From contig JAHJLN010000222.1 in the NCBI GenBank assembly GCA_018821715.1, forward strand, positions 1-38,061: a DNA stretch of 38,061 nucleotides, written 5' to 3'. The position numbers and the translations under genes are program-made. Below the pieces are notes generated by a model. It did no database searches, was not told where the DNA came from, and was given only the letters and a program-made list of their open reading frames with translations. Of this stretch, positions 7,974-16,344 are shown one piece after another; within the stretch, counting starts at the first letter, position 1; each line of letters begins with the position of its first letter. Origin of the DNA: Pseudomonadota bacterium (lineage in GTDB: Bacteria; Desulfobacterota; Desulfobacteria; Desulfobacterales; Desulfobacteraceae).

Positions 7974-10196
7974 ATGTCCTGTTTGTTGAAGAAAAAGTAT
8001 CTGCCGCTTTATGTGGCTGCTGCTTTTTTTTACATATTTATTTCAAGCAAGGGGTTTGCAACCGCGGACGTTCTCCCTCAAAATCCCAAAGAGATTCCCT
8101 GGCATGTCTCTGCCCAGGTTATCACCTATGATAACAAAAGAAATCTTTATATTGCCGAAGACAATGTGGTCATCACCGGCGGTAAAACCCGCCTTGAAGC
8201 CGACTATGCCGAATTTTCAAATAAAACAAAAGATGCGTTTGTGCAAGGCAATGTTCTGTTGATTTCCGGTGAAGACTCCATCTCCTGCAATGCTATGAAT
8301 ATCAATCTTACAACAGAAATCGGCACTATAAATAAAGGCACCATTTACATACAGAAAAATAATTTCTATATTCATGGTGAGAATATCAAAAAGACGGGTA
8401 AATTTTCCTACAGTGCTGACAAAGGGTCCATTACCTCCTGTTCAGGAGAATCTCCGGACTGGAAAATAACAGGAAGAAAAATCAAAGTTACGATTGAAGG
8501 ATACGGAACTGCAACCCATCCGGTTCTATGGGCAAAAAAGGTGCCCGTGGTTTACAGCCCATTTCTCGTCTTCCCTGTTCAAACCAAACGACAGACCGGT
8601 CTTTTAGCCCCAAGACTTACCTCATCTGACCGGAAGGGATTTGAATATGAACAGCCTCTTTTTATTGCAATTTCAAGGAATACGGATGCAACGGTTTATA
8701 CAGATTACATGTCTGACAGGGGAACAAAGATAGGCGCTGAATACAGATATGTTCTGGATAACAAATCAAAGGGTTCCATGATGTTTGATTATCTTGAAGA
8801 TGAAAAAAAAGATGATGGAACTGACAATACAAAACTTTATAGTTTTTCTTCAACGCCTCAAAGAACCAACACGGATCGATTCTGGTTCAGGATGAAACAC
8901 AACCAGGATCTTCCCCAGGAGTTTACAGCCAAGCTGGATATTGACGTGGTCAGTGATGAAGATTACCTTCAAGAGTTTCAAGACGGATTTACAGGATTTA
9001 ATGCAACCCAGGAATATTTTGAAAAAGAATTCGGCAGAAGCCTTGATGCATATGACAACACAATCCGTAAAAACTGGCTGAATATCAGCAAATCATGGTC
9101 TACTTACACCTTTAATGTTGATGCTCTTTGGTATGATAATATCACTGCCCGTCGCCAGGATATTGATGATACAACCTTACAGACACTTCCAAGCATTCAA
9201 TTTGATGCGTCCAAACATCAAATCGGTCCTTCACGCTTTTATTATGCTCTTGATTCCGAGTATCGATCCTTCTACAGGCAGGATACAACAACAACGCTTG
9301 TGAACGGGCAGCGGGCAGATATCTATCCCAAAGTTTTTCTGCCGTTAAAACTTGGCAAATTTTTTAATTTTGAACCATCAATCGGCTTAAGAGAAACCAT
9401 ATGGTATGCCGATGATTTTACAGATATTAACGGCAATTCAGACAGCTTTCGAACAAGAGAGATGTATGATATCGGTGCGACGTTATCCACAAAACTGATC
9501 CAAATATTTAATCCTGACAATTCATTTGCAGATAAAATCAAACACGAAATCATCCCGGAACTTGGATATGTTTTCACACCATATATCAGCCAGGATGAAT
9601 TGCCTTCCTTTGATTCTATAGATAGAATTGCGGAACAAAACCTGGTCACCTGGTCTCTTACGAATTATTTTATTTCAAGGAAAGTCGGCAAAACACCAAC
9701 AGGAGAAGAAAAATTAACCTATCATGAATTTGCTTATGCTAAAATTTACCAAAGTTATGATATCAAAAAAGAAAGAGACAATGATCCAAAACCGTTTTCA
9801 AGCATTTTCCTTGATACGGAACTGAATCCAAATACCTTTATCTCATTTGATGTGGACCTTTCCTGGTCTCCCTATGGCAATAACTTTCAAACCATGAACA
9901 TTGGAAACACTTTGAAAGATAACAGAGGGGATTCTTTAAGGACGGAATATCGGTACACCGAAAATATATCAGAAACCTTGTATTCAAAAATTGATGTGTG
10001 TTTGACCGATGAATTATCAGCATATTACTCGATTGAAAGAAATCTAAAAGAAAAGAAAACAGTGGAAAACCAGGCCGGACTTGCCCTGGTAAAATCCTGT
10101 TGGAGCATCAATCTTTATTTCTCAGAATCAGGGGGCGAAAAGAGTATCGCCTTTCTGATAAATCTTCATGGAATCGGAGAGTTCGGCACAAAATGA
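7974..10196 (+). CDS. lptD: LPS-assembly outer-membrane protein LptD
   Basis: The 740-residue protein (from ATG 7974, chosen because GGAAAG lies at 7965-7970 and gives a clean signal peptide; an upstream ATG at 7947 has no ribosome site) starts with a basic n-region and hydrophobic core ending near FATA-D. An OstA/LptA-like beta-jellyroll follows (about residues 40-150: VSAQVITYDNKRNLYIAEDNVVITGG), then a long stretch of amphipathic strands with frequent Tyr/Phe (about 190-740), the LptD barrel, including the family segment PVVYSPFLVFPVQTKRQTGLL in part. It inserts lipopolysaccharide into the outer leaflet together with LptE. The stop overlaps the start of a NusG-like gene, an unusual partner. 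Confidence 0.9.
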   Translation: MSCLLKKKYLPLYVAAAFFYIFISSKGFATADVLPQNPKEIPWHVSAQVITYDNKRNLYIAEDNVVITGGKTRLEADYAEFSNKTKDAFVQGNVLLISGEDSISCNAMNINLTTEIGTINKGTIYIQKNNFYIHGENIKKTGKFSYSADKGSITSCSGESPDWKITGRKIKVTIEGYGTATHPVLWAKKVPVVYSPFLVFPVQTKRQTGLLAPRLTSSDRKGFEYEQPLFIAISRNTDATVYTDYMSDRGTKIGAEYRYVLDNKSKGSMMFDYLEDEKKDDGTDNTKLYSFSSTPQRTNTDRFWFRMKHNQDLPQEFTAKLDIDVVSDEDYLQEFQDGFTGFNATQEYFEKEFGRSLDAYDNTIRKNWLNISKSWSTYTFNVDALWYDNITARRQDIDDTTLQTLPSIQFDASKHQIGPSRFYYALDSEYRSFYRQDTTTTLVNGQRADIYPKVFLPLKLGKFFNFEPSIGLRETIWYADDFTDINGNSDSFRTREMYDIGATLSTKLIQIFNPDNSFADKIKHEIIPELGYVFTPYISQDELPSFDSIDRIAEQNLVTWSLTNYFISRKVGKTPTGEEKLTYHEFAYAKIYQSYDIKKERDNDPKPFSSIFLDTELNPNTFISFDVDLSWSPYGNNFQTMNIGNTLKDNRGDSLRTEYRYTENISETLYSKIDVCLTDELSAYYSIERNLKEKKTVENQAGLALVKSCWSINLYFSESGGEKSIAFLINLHGIGEFGTK

Positions 10197-10717
10197 TGGA
10201 ACAATTAAACTGGTTTGCGCTTCTGACAAGAAGCAACTTTGAGCAAACAGTGCATACGAGTATTGTTAATAAAAAAATTGAGGCCTTTCTGCCCAGAATA
10301 AAGCGTAAAAGCAAACGCAAAGATAGAAGTCTCATGATAGAAGTTCCGCTTTTTCCGGGATATCTTTTTGTGAAATCAACCTTTGAACCAGCAGACCAGC
10401 TGAATATTTTAAAAACCACCGGCGCGGTCAGACTATTGGGCAATCAGACAGGACCCGTACCTGTACCTGTGTCACAGATTGAGTCCTTGAGAATCCTGAC
10501 CAGTACGAATATGGATCTGGTTACAGGGGCAAATATCCTTTTAAAAACAGGAGACCTTGTTATGATTTTAGAAGGCCCCCTGGCAGGGGTAAAAGGGGAA
10601 TTTACAAGATATAAAGGCAAAGGACGGGTGGTGATTAAAATCGATGCATTAGGCCAATATGCAGGGGTTGAAGTCCAAGAAGAGAATATTGAAAAAATCT
10701 CTAGCCTATTGTCATAA
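10193..10717 (+). CDS. NusG-family specialised antitermination protein (RfaH/LoaP/UpxY-like)
   Basis: From the tandem ATG at 10193/10196 this is a ~174-residue NusG paralogue. The NGN domain covers residues ~5-105: NWFALLTRSNFEQTV at the start, FLPRIKRK, and VPLFPGYLFVKS, the classical NGN signature. A KOW motif follows near residues 120-150 (LLKTGDLVMILEGPLAGVKG). Such paralogues bind RNA polymerase and act on chosen operons, usually large cell-surface ones. The start overlaps the lptD stop (ATGA), so translation is coupled; GGAGAG lies just upstream. The housekeeping nusG normally sits with secE and rplKA, so this copy is a specialised one. Its targets are unknown; control of envelope polysaccharide operons is the inference. 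Confidence 0.82.
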   Translation: MMEQLNWFALLTRSNFEQTVHTSIVNKKIEAFLPRIKRKSKRKDRSLMIEVPLFPGYLFVKSTFEPADQLNILKTTGAVRLLGNQTGPVPVPVSQIESLRILTSTNMDLVTGANILLKTGDLVMILEGPLAGVKGEFTRYKGKGRVVIKIDALGQYAGVEVQEENIEKISSLLS

Positions 10718-10721
10718 CTCC

Positions 10722-10750
10722 TTGACTTTTTATATAATTTTCATTAGAAC
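10722..10750 (+). promoter_or_regulatory. Possible promoter for the HU-holB-ricT-metG operon
   Basis: TTGACT (10722-10727) and TAGAAC (10745-10750) are 17 bases apart in the 81-base AT-rich gap before the HU gene. A TATAAT at 10779-10784 is too close to the ribosome site to be the -10 of this gene. Confidence 0.35.
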
Positions 10751-10798
10751 CGTTTAAAAAACAATAAAATTGTACCTGTATAATATTAAAGAGGAAGT

Positions 10799-11074
10799 AT
10801 GAATAAACTTGAATTAATTTCAACATTAAAAGAAAGAGCAAACCTTACAAAATCTGAAGCGGCAGAGGTTATTGCAATATTTTTTGACTCGCTTTCCGAT
10901 GCCTTTGCAAATGGAGAAAGGGTTGAAATAAGAGGCCTGTGCAGTTTCCATATCAAAGAGTATGAAAGCTATACCGGCAGAAATCCGAAAACCGGGCAAA
11001 AAGTCACCATTCCTCCCAAACGGCTGCCGTTTTTCAAATGCGGAAAAGAGCTAAAGGAGCGGGTGGATTATTAA
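10799..11074 (+). CDS. HU/IHF-family DNA-binding protein
   Basis: The 91-residue protein matches the bacterial histone-like family over its whole length: N-terminal helices (NKLELISTLKERANLTKSEA), a central strand (VEIRGLCSFHIKEY), and the DNA-bending arm GRNPKTGQKVTIPPK with the intercalating Pro in the usual place, then FKCGKELKERV. The IRGLCSF form is closer to IHF than to HU. It bends DNA and could also help sigma-54 or antitermination complexes. GAGGAAG precedes the ATG. It is followed after 3 bases by holB, so it heads an information-processing operon. Confidence 0.9.
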   Translation: MNKLELISTLKERANLTKSEAAEVIAIFFDSLSDAFANGERVEIRGLCSFHIKEYESYTGRNPKTGQKVTIPPKRLPFFKCGKELKERVDY

Positions 11075-11077
11075 CAA

Positions 11078-12106
11078 ATGAGTATTGATCAAACCATGTC
11101 TGATTTTGATCAACTGCAATACCAAGCCAAAGCCGTTACAGAATTAACACACATCATTCAGACCAATAAAATTCCAAATGCCCTTCTTTTCTCCGGAAAT
11201 GAGAATACAGGAAAAAAAGAAGCGGCATTTTTCTTTGCAAAGGGATGTAATTGTTTGAGTGATCGGCAGATAGCCTGCGGCAATTGCAAGGCTTGCCGTA
11301 AGATAGCAGCGCAAAGTCACCCTGATATCCTGTGCATCAATATTGAAAAAGGGAAAAAAATAATTTCCATATCCCAGATTCGTGAAATGGGACTTGCCAT
11401 ATCTTCCAGGCCCAATGAGGCCAAATTCAGGATGGTCCTTATTTTAAATTCAGATTTAATGAACAACCAAGCCCAGAATGCATTATTAAAACTGCTGGAA
11501 GAACCGCCTGAAAAAACATTTTTTATTCTCACAGCCACCTCAATATCCCTGCTGCTGCCAACCATTATTTCAAGATGCCGTAAAATCAGATTTCGACCAT
11601 TGACCGATGCCCTCATTAAGGAACGGTTGATCAATAAATTTATGGTTGACGGGCAGCAAGCCCATATTGCAGCCAAGACAGCCGATTCTGATTTAAAAAA
11701 GGCGTTGATTTACTTGAATCTGGATGATGAAACAAAAGATGTTGACTGGATTAAAAAACGGCAATGGTTGCTTGACACCCTTGCAAGCATCATTACAACT
11801 GACACAAACAAAAGCATCTCAAAAGGATTGATGCTGTCACAGCAGCTAAGCTGTGATCCCGACCATATAGATAATGCCTTTTCCATTATGACAACATTTT
11901 TCAGGGACTTAATGATTTTTAAACTTCATCCAAAAAAAATAGTTAACCTTGATTTTTTTGATACTTTTACAGATATTAATCAAGTGGTGCCATCACATAA
12001 ATTTTTTGACTGGGTCAAAGAACTTTATGAAACACAAAAAAGGATTGCATCAAATAGCACACTAAGGTTAACCTTGGATAGATTTTTCCTTAAAATCCGG
12101 GTGTAA
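11078..12106 (+). CDS. holB: DNA polymerase III delta-prime subunit
   Basis: The 342-residue clamp-loader subunit shows a P-loop-like segment GNENTGKK (residues 40-47), the zinc module CGNCKACRK with upstream cysteines (C58/C60, C67, C70, C73), the HPDI motif (81-84), and the sensor region QNALLKLLEEPPEKTFFILT...TIISRCRKIRFRPL, which is diagnostic of delta-prime/gamma proteins. It works in the cytoplasm loading the beta sliding clamp. The C-terminal third is divergent but of normal length. It starts 3 bases after the HU-like gene; no close ribosome site is apparent, so coupling to the preceding gene is likely. The holB-ricT order is like the holB-yaaT order of Firmicutes. Confidence 0.92.
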   Translation: MSIDQTMSDFDQLQYQAKAVTELTHIIQTNKIPNALLFSGNENTGKKEAAFFFAKGCNCLSDRQIACGNCKACRKIAAQSHPDILCINIEKGKKIISISQIREMGLAISSRPNEAKFRMVLILNSDLMNNQAQNALLKLLEEPPEKTFFILTATSISLLLPTIISRCRKIRFRPLTDALIKERLINKFMVDGQQAHIAAKTADSDLKKALIYLNLDDETKDVDWIKKRQWLLDTLASIITTDTNKSISKGLMLSQQLSCDPDHIDNAFSIMTTFFRDLMIFKLHPKKIVNLDFFDTFTDINQVVPSHKFFDWVKELYETQKRIASNSTLRLTLDRFFLKIRV

Positions 12107-12123
12107 CAAAGGAACATTGATTT

Positions 12124-12936
12124 ATGATAAAAGTTGCTGGTGTTAAATTTAAAACAGCAGGAAAAATATATGACTTCAAAAGCGATGCCTTTGTCCTGAA
12201 AGAGGGCGACTGTGTCATCGTAGAAACCGAACAGGGCCTGGGATTTGGTAAAATTGCCGTCCCGCCTGTTGAAGTTGAAACTGTTGAAAAAAAATTAAAA
12301 CAGATTGTTCGTATTGCAACCATAGAAGACTTTGCCAAGCGGGAAGAAATTCAAAAACTTGAAACCCGTGCCTTTGATTTCTGTATCCGGAGCATCACTG
12401 ATTTAGGTCTGTTCATGAACCTGTTCAGTGTCGAGAGTACATTTGATCGAAACAAGTTGACGTTTTTCTACACCGCTGACGGCAGGATTGATTTTAGAGA
12501 ATTAATCAAGCTTCTGGTAAAAGAATTCAGCATTCGGATTGAGATGCGCCAGGTGGGTATCCGCAATCTTTCAAAACATTGTGGCGGTGTCGGCAAATGC
12601 GGGAGAGAACTGTGCTGCTCCTCTTTTATGCACTCGTTTGAACCGGTTTCCATCAAAATGGCAAAAGAGCAGGGGCTCTCATTAAATCCCACAAAAATTT
12701 CCGGGGTCTGCGGCAGGTTAATGTGCTGCCTGACCTTTGAAAATGAAACCTATAAAAGTCTGAAACGCAAGATGCCCAAACTGGGTAAAATAATTACGTT
12801 AAAAGAAGGCAAGGCAAAAGTCGTCCGACAGAATGTATTGAAAGAAAGCATTACTCTTCGTTTGGAAGATAATACGGAAATAGAAAAAACCATCCGGCAA
12901 CTGGAGACTTTAACAACAGGATCTACCCAAGAATGA
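12124..12936 (+). CDS. ricT: PSP1-domain protein RicT (YaaT)
   Basis: The 270-residue protein carries the PSP1 C-terminal domain with its Cys set: C153, C159, C164, C165 in KHCGGVGKCGRELCC, and C196, C201, C202 in GVCGRLMCCLTFE. In Bacillus RicT, with RicA and RicF, binds [4Fe-4S] clusters and affects RNase Y and phosphorelays; in other phyla its job is less clear. The N-terminal half has the usual GDCVIVETEQGLGFGKI strand pattern. AAAGGA lies before the ATG. Its stop overlaps the metG start. RicA and RicF partners are not seen in this window. Confidence 0.88.
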   Translation: MIKVAGVKFKTAGKIYDFKSDAFVLKEGDCVIVETEQGLGFGKIAVPPVEVETVEKKLKQIVRIATIEDFAKREEIQKLETRAFDFCIRSITDLGLFMNLFSVESTFDRNKLTFFYTADGRIDFRELIKLLVKEFSIRIEMRQVGIRNLSKHCGGVGKCGRELCCSSFMHSFEPVSIKMAKEQGLSLNPTKISGVCGRLMCCLTFENETYKSLKRKMPKLGKIITLKEGKAKVVRQNVLKESITLRLEDNTEIEKTIRQLETLTTGSTQE

Positions 12937-14861
12937 ATACCAAAAAGCAATTTTTTACAACCCCTATATATTATGTCAATGCAAAACCCCATCTGGGACA
13001 TGCATACACCTCCATTGCGGCTGATGTTGCAACCCGGTTCAAACAGATGGATGGAGTTGAAACCTTTTTTCTGACCGGAACCGATGAACATGGAGACAAG
13101 ATTGTTCAGGCAGCCCAGGCTCAGGAAACAACGCCCAAAGAATATGCAGATAAAATCAGCCGGCTTTTTCAGGAACTGTTACCTGTTTTAAATATTAAAA
13201 ACAACCAGTTCATCCGAACAACAGACCCCTCGCATATAAAAGTTGTTAAAGCTGTGCTTTCAAAAATTTATGATTCAGGGGATATTTATTTTTCAAGTTA
13301 TGAGGGCCTCTATTGTTTTGGATGTGAGCGGTTTTACCAGGAAAGGGAACTTGTTGACGGCAAATGCCCGGACCATGGTGTTGCCCCCCAGATTATCAAA
13401 GAATCCAATTATTTTTTCAAGATGAGCAAATACCAGGAATGGCTTATTGATCACATTAAAACCAATCCTGATTTTATCACACCCACACAGTACAGGACTG
13501 AAATCCTTTCTTTTCTAAAAGAACCATTGGAAGATCTTTGCATCTCCAGACCCAAATCCCGTCTGACCTGGGGAATCACCTTGCCCTTTGACGAAAATTT
13601 TGTCACCTATGTATGGTTTGATGCCCTTGTAAATTACATTTCAGCGCTTGGATACCCTGATGGAGAATTGTTTAAGAAATTCTGGCCGGGCGCCCGTCAT
13701 TTTGTTGCCAAAGACATCATAAAACCCCACGGGATTTACTGGCCCATCATGCTGAAAGCTGCAGGCATAGAAATCTATAATGGATTGAATGTCCACGGGT
13801 TCTGGAACGTCATGGGAAGCAAAATGTCAAAAAGTATCGGTAATGTCACAGATCCCATAAAAATGACGGATATTTACGGTGTTGACCCGTTCAGATACTT
13901 TCTCATGAGGGAAATGGTCTTTGGCCTGGATGCCAATTTCACAGAAGAAATCATTGTGTCAAGAATCAACTCTGATCTTGCAAATGATCTGGGTAATCTT
14001 TTTTCAAGAGTTCTTTCCATGAACCAGAGATATTTTAAAGGTGAGGTAAGAGGGCCGGATACCAAAATTGAGAAGGAAAAGAACCTCTCCCTTGCCAGTG
14101 AAGCAAAAAACACCATTGATGAATTCAAACAGGCCATGTCCCAGTATGAATTTCACAAAGGAATCGGGGCTATCTGGCACTTTATCAGTGTCATGAATAA
14201 ATATATTGACACCAATGAACCCTGGACACTGGCCAAGGATGAAAATAGCACGACCACTCTTGAGACAGCTCTCTACCATCTGATCGAAGGGTTAAGGGTT
14301 GTTTCCTGCCTGATTTATCCCATTATGCCGCAAACCGCTTTAAAAATGCAGAAAACCCTATGCATGGCAAAAGAGGAAAACAACTTTTATACCCTTAAAG
14401 AAATATCACCATGGGGGCAGATTAAAAAAGGAACCATCATTGAAACGCCTGAAATTTTATTCCCGAGGATTGATACGGACAGCATCAAACCCAAAGCAGT
14501 TGTCACAACTGCTAAGCCCTTTAAACCTGCATTAAAACAAGAAATCAGCATTGATGACTTTGCTAAAATTGATTTAAGAACCGGGATCATCATAACTGCT
14601 GAAAAAATTGAAAAATCCAATAAACTCTTAAAGCTTAAAGTAGATCTTGGCGCTGAGACAAGACAGATCATTGCAGGGATTGCAAAGGATTATACACCTG
14701 AACAGGTATTAGGAAAACAGGTAATCGTTGTTGCCAACTTGAAAGAAGCAACCCTTATGGGAGAAATATCTCAAGGGATGATTCTTGCTGTTAATCATAA
14801 AAAAAAGCTGGTGCTTTCCGGGTTTGATAATGAGATCGTGCCTGGAAACCCGGTAAAATGA
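12933..14861 (+). CDS. metG: Methionyl-tRNA synthetase
   Basis: The 642-residue class I synthetase is complete: HLGH at residues 20-23 and KMSKS at 297-301, both canonical. The zinc knuckle uses C128, C131, C145 and probably H148 (CFGC...CPDH). The anticodon-binding helical domain follows (about 350-480), and a C-terminal tRNA-binding (EMAP-II/Trbp111-like) dimerisation domain occupies about 540-642 (DDFAKIDLRTGIIITAEKI). It charges initiator and elongator tRNA-Met. The ATG overlaps the ricT stop by 4 bases. Its intact HIGH and KMSKS contrast sharply with the degenerate synthetase domain at 5570-7873. Confidence 0.97.
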   Translation: MNTKKQFFTTPIYYVNAKPHLGHAYTSIAADVATRFKQMDGVETFFLTGTDEHGDKIVQAAQAQETTPKEYADKISRLFQELLPVLNIKNNQFIRTTDPSHIKVVKAVLSKIYDSGDIYFSSYEGLYCFGCERFYQERELVDGKCPDHGVAPQIIKESNYFFKMSKYQEWLIDHIKTNPDFITPTQYRTEILSFLKEPLEDLCISRPKSRLTWGITLPFDENFVTYVWFDALVNYISALGYPDGELFKKFWPGARHFVAKDIIKPHGIYWPIMLKAAGIEIYNGLNVHGFWNVMGSKMSKSIGNVTDPIKMTDIYGVDPFRYFLMREMVFGLDANFTEEIIVSRINSDLANDLGNLFSRVLSMNQRYFKGEVRGPDTKIEKEKNLSLASEAKNTIDEFKQAMSQYEFHKGIGAIWHFISVMNKYIDTNEPWTLAKDENSTTTLETALYHLIEGLRVVSCLIYPIMPQTALKMQKTLCMAKEENNFYTLKEISPWGQIKKGTIIETPEILFPRIDTDSIKPKAVVTTAKPFKPALKQEISIDDFAKIDLRTGIIITAEKIEKSNKLLKLKVDLGAETRQIIAGIAKDYTPEQVLGKQVIVVANLKEATLMGEISQGMILAVNHKKKLVLSGFDNEIVPGNPVK

Positions 14862-14899
14862 AGGCGGTGTGATATAGTGTCAATTGCCATTGCATCCTA

Positions 14900-16312
14900 T
14901 TGCTCAAGGCCGTTACTGAGTTAGGTATTTATTTGTATACACAAAAAAAAGAGAATTCCTGGCGGGATTTTCAATCTGAATATATTGTTAAAAAAAAGAA
15001 GAAAGCTCTTTTTTTAAACACAGCAAAAGCAATAACAGGACTGCTGGCCATCCTGCTGTTGATTAGCGGCCTGTATCTGGTAAAAACAAAGGCCCCGGAA
15101 AATAAAGATGCCCGTCATAAAGCCGTACCCCAGGAGCTTGCAACAGGACCACAGGACACCCCGGAAGAACAGGATCAGCTGTCAAAAAATCAAGTAAATG
15201 CCATTATCAGCAATACAAAATTTTCCAAAACAGATAAAAACATTTTTTTTGTGGACACGCCTGAAAACAGTTATAAAATTACCACCAGCATTGATATTTA
15301 TCTTCAAGAATATGTATTGTCTTTGATGGCACAACTCAAAGGCATGACCCGTGGGAAACCGCAACGGATTGCCGTTGTTGTCATGGAAGCCGATACCGGA
15401 AAGATCCTTGCCATGACAGGGTTTGATCTTGAAAACCCTGAATCCAACCCCTGTATTGAATCAGACTATCCTGCTGCAAGCATCTTTAAAATCATAACGG
15501 CTGCGGCTGCTGTTGAAACACTGGGGTACACTCCTCAGACGCAATTGTACTTTAACGGGAATAAGTATACATTATATAAGCGCCAGCTTAAGGATGTTAA
15601 GAATAAATACTCCTATAAAATAACTTTTTTCAGGGCTTTTGCAGAATCGGTAAATCCAATATTCGGAAAAATCGGGAAAAATTATCTTGGGAAAGAAAAA
15701 CTTGAGTTCTATGCCGAAGCCTTTGGTTTCAACAAAGTCATCGACTCGGAACTTCCCTTTGTATCCGGCACCTTTGAAACAAACAGCATTGACTACCATC
15801 TGGCTGAGCTTGGATGCGGTTTTAACAATGATACTACAATCTCACCATTATTCGGTGCCATGCTCACATCGGCCATGATCAATTCAGGCAACCTCATGCT
15901 GCCAAGTATTGTGGAACATGTGACCAATGCGGATGGCCAGATCCTTTATCAAAATAAAAAATCAACCTATAAAACAGCCATAAGCTCTGAAACAGCCGCG
16001 ACAATGATCCAGTTGATGGAAAGAACCATATCAAACGGGACTGCCAGAAAATCCTTCAGAGGCACTTCAAAAGATGCCGTACTCTCCAAGCTTATCATTG
16101 GCGGAAAGACCGGATCAATTTACAACAAGGCACATACGGTAAAATATGACTGGTTCACCGGTTTTGGAAAAGAGAAAAAAACAAATAAACAGATTGCTTT
16201 ATCTATTGTTGTCGGCCATAGAAAATATATCGGGACAAGAGCAAGCACCTATGCAAAGATGATTTTAAAAGAGTATTTTAAAAAAAAAAATGAAGCAACT
16301 GCTCAATTATGA
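14900..16312 (+). CDS. Penicillin-binding transpeptidase-like protein, no glycosyltransferase
   Basis: The 470-residue protein has a basic cytoplasmic tail, one membrane helix (about residues 40-62), a linker, and a periplasmic transpeptidase domain. The three active-site motifs are SIFK (194-197), SVN (250-252) and KTGS (403-406), so catalysis looks possible. No glycosyltransferase domain and no PBP dimerisation domain of normal length is present; the region before the serine is short. It may be a small class B-like PBP or related DD-peptidase. No ATG fits: the frame opens after a TGA at 14870-14872 and TTG 14900 is the only early start, without an obvious ribosome site, so the start is uncertain (a TTG at 14933 is another option). 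The next gene follows after 32 bases. Confidence 0.78.
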   Translation: MLKAVTELGIYLYTQKKENSWRDFQSEYIVKKKKKALFLNTAKAITGLLAILLLISGLYLVKTKAPENKDARHKAVPQELATGPQDTPEEQDQLSKNQVNAIISNTKFSKTDKNIFFVDTPENSYKITTSIDIYLQEYVLSLMAQLKGMTRGKPQRIAVVVMEADTGKILAMTGFDLENPESNPCIESDYPAASIFKIITAAAAVETLGYTPQTQLYFNGNKYTLYKRQLKDVKNKYSYKITFFRAFAESVNPIFGKIGKNYLGKEKLEFYAEAFGFNKVIDSELPFVSGTFETNSIDYHLAELGCGFNNDTTISPLFGAMLTSAMINSGNLMLPSIVEHVTNADGQILYQNKKSTYKTAISSETAATMIQLMERTISNGTARKSFRGTSKDAVLSKLIIGGKTGSIYNKAHTVKYDWFTGFGKEKKTNKQIALSIVVGHRKYIGTRASTYAKMILKEYFKKKNEATAQL

Positions 16313-16344
16313 TGCAAAAAAAAATTTGAATAGCGGAGGAAATA

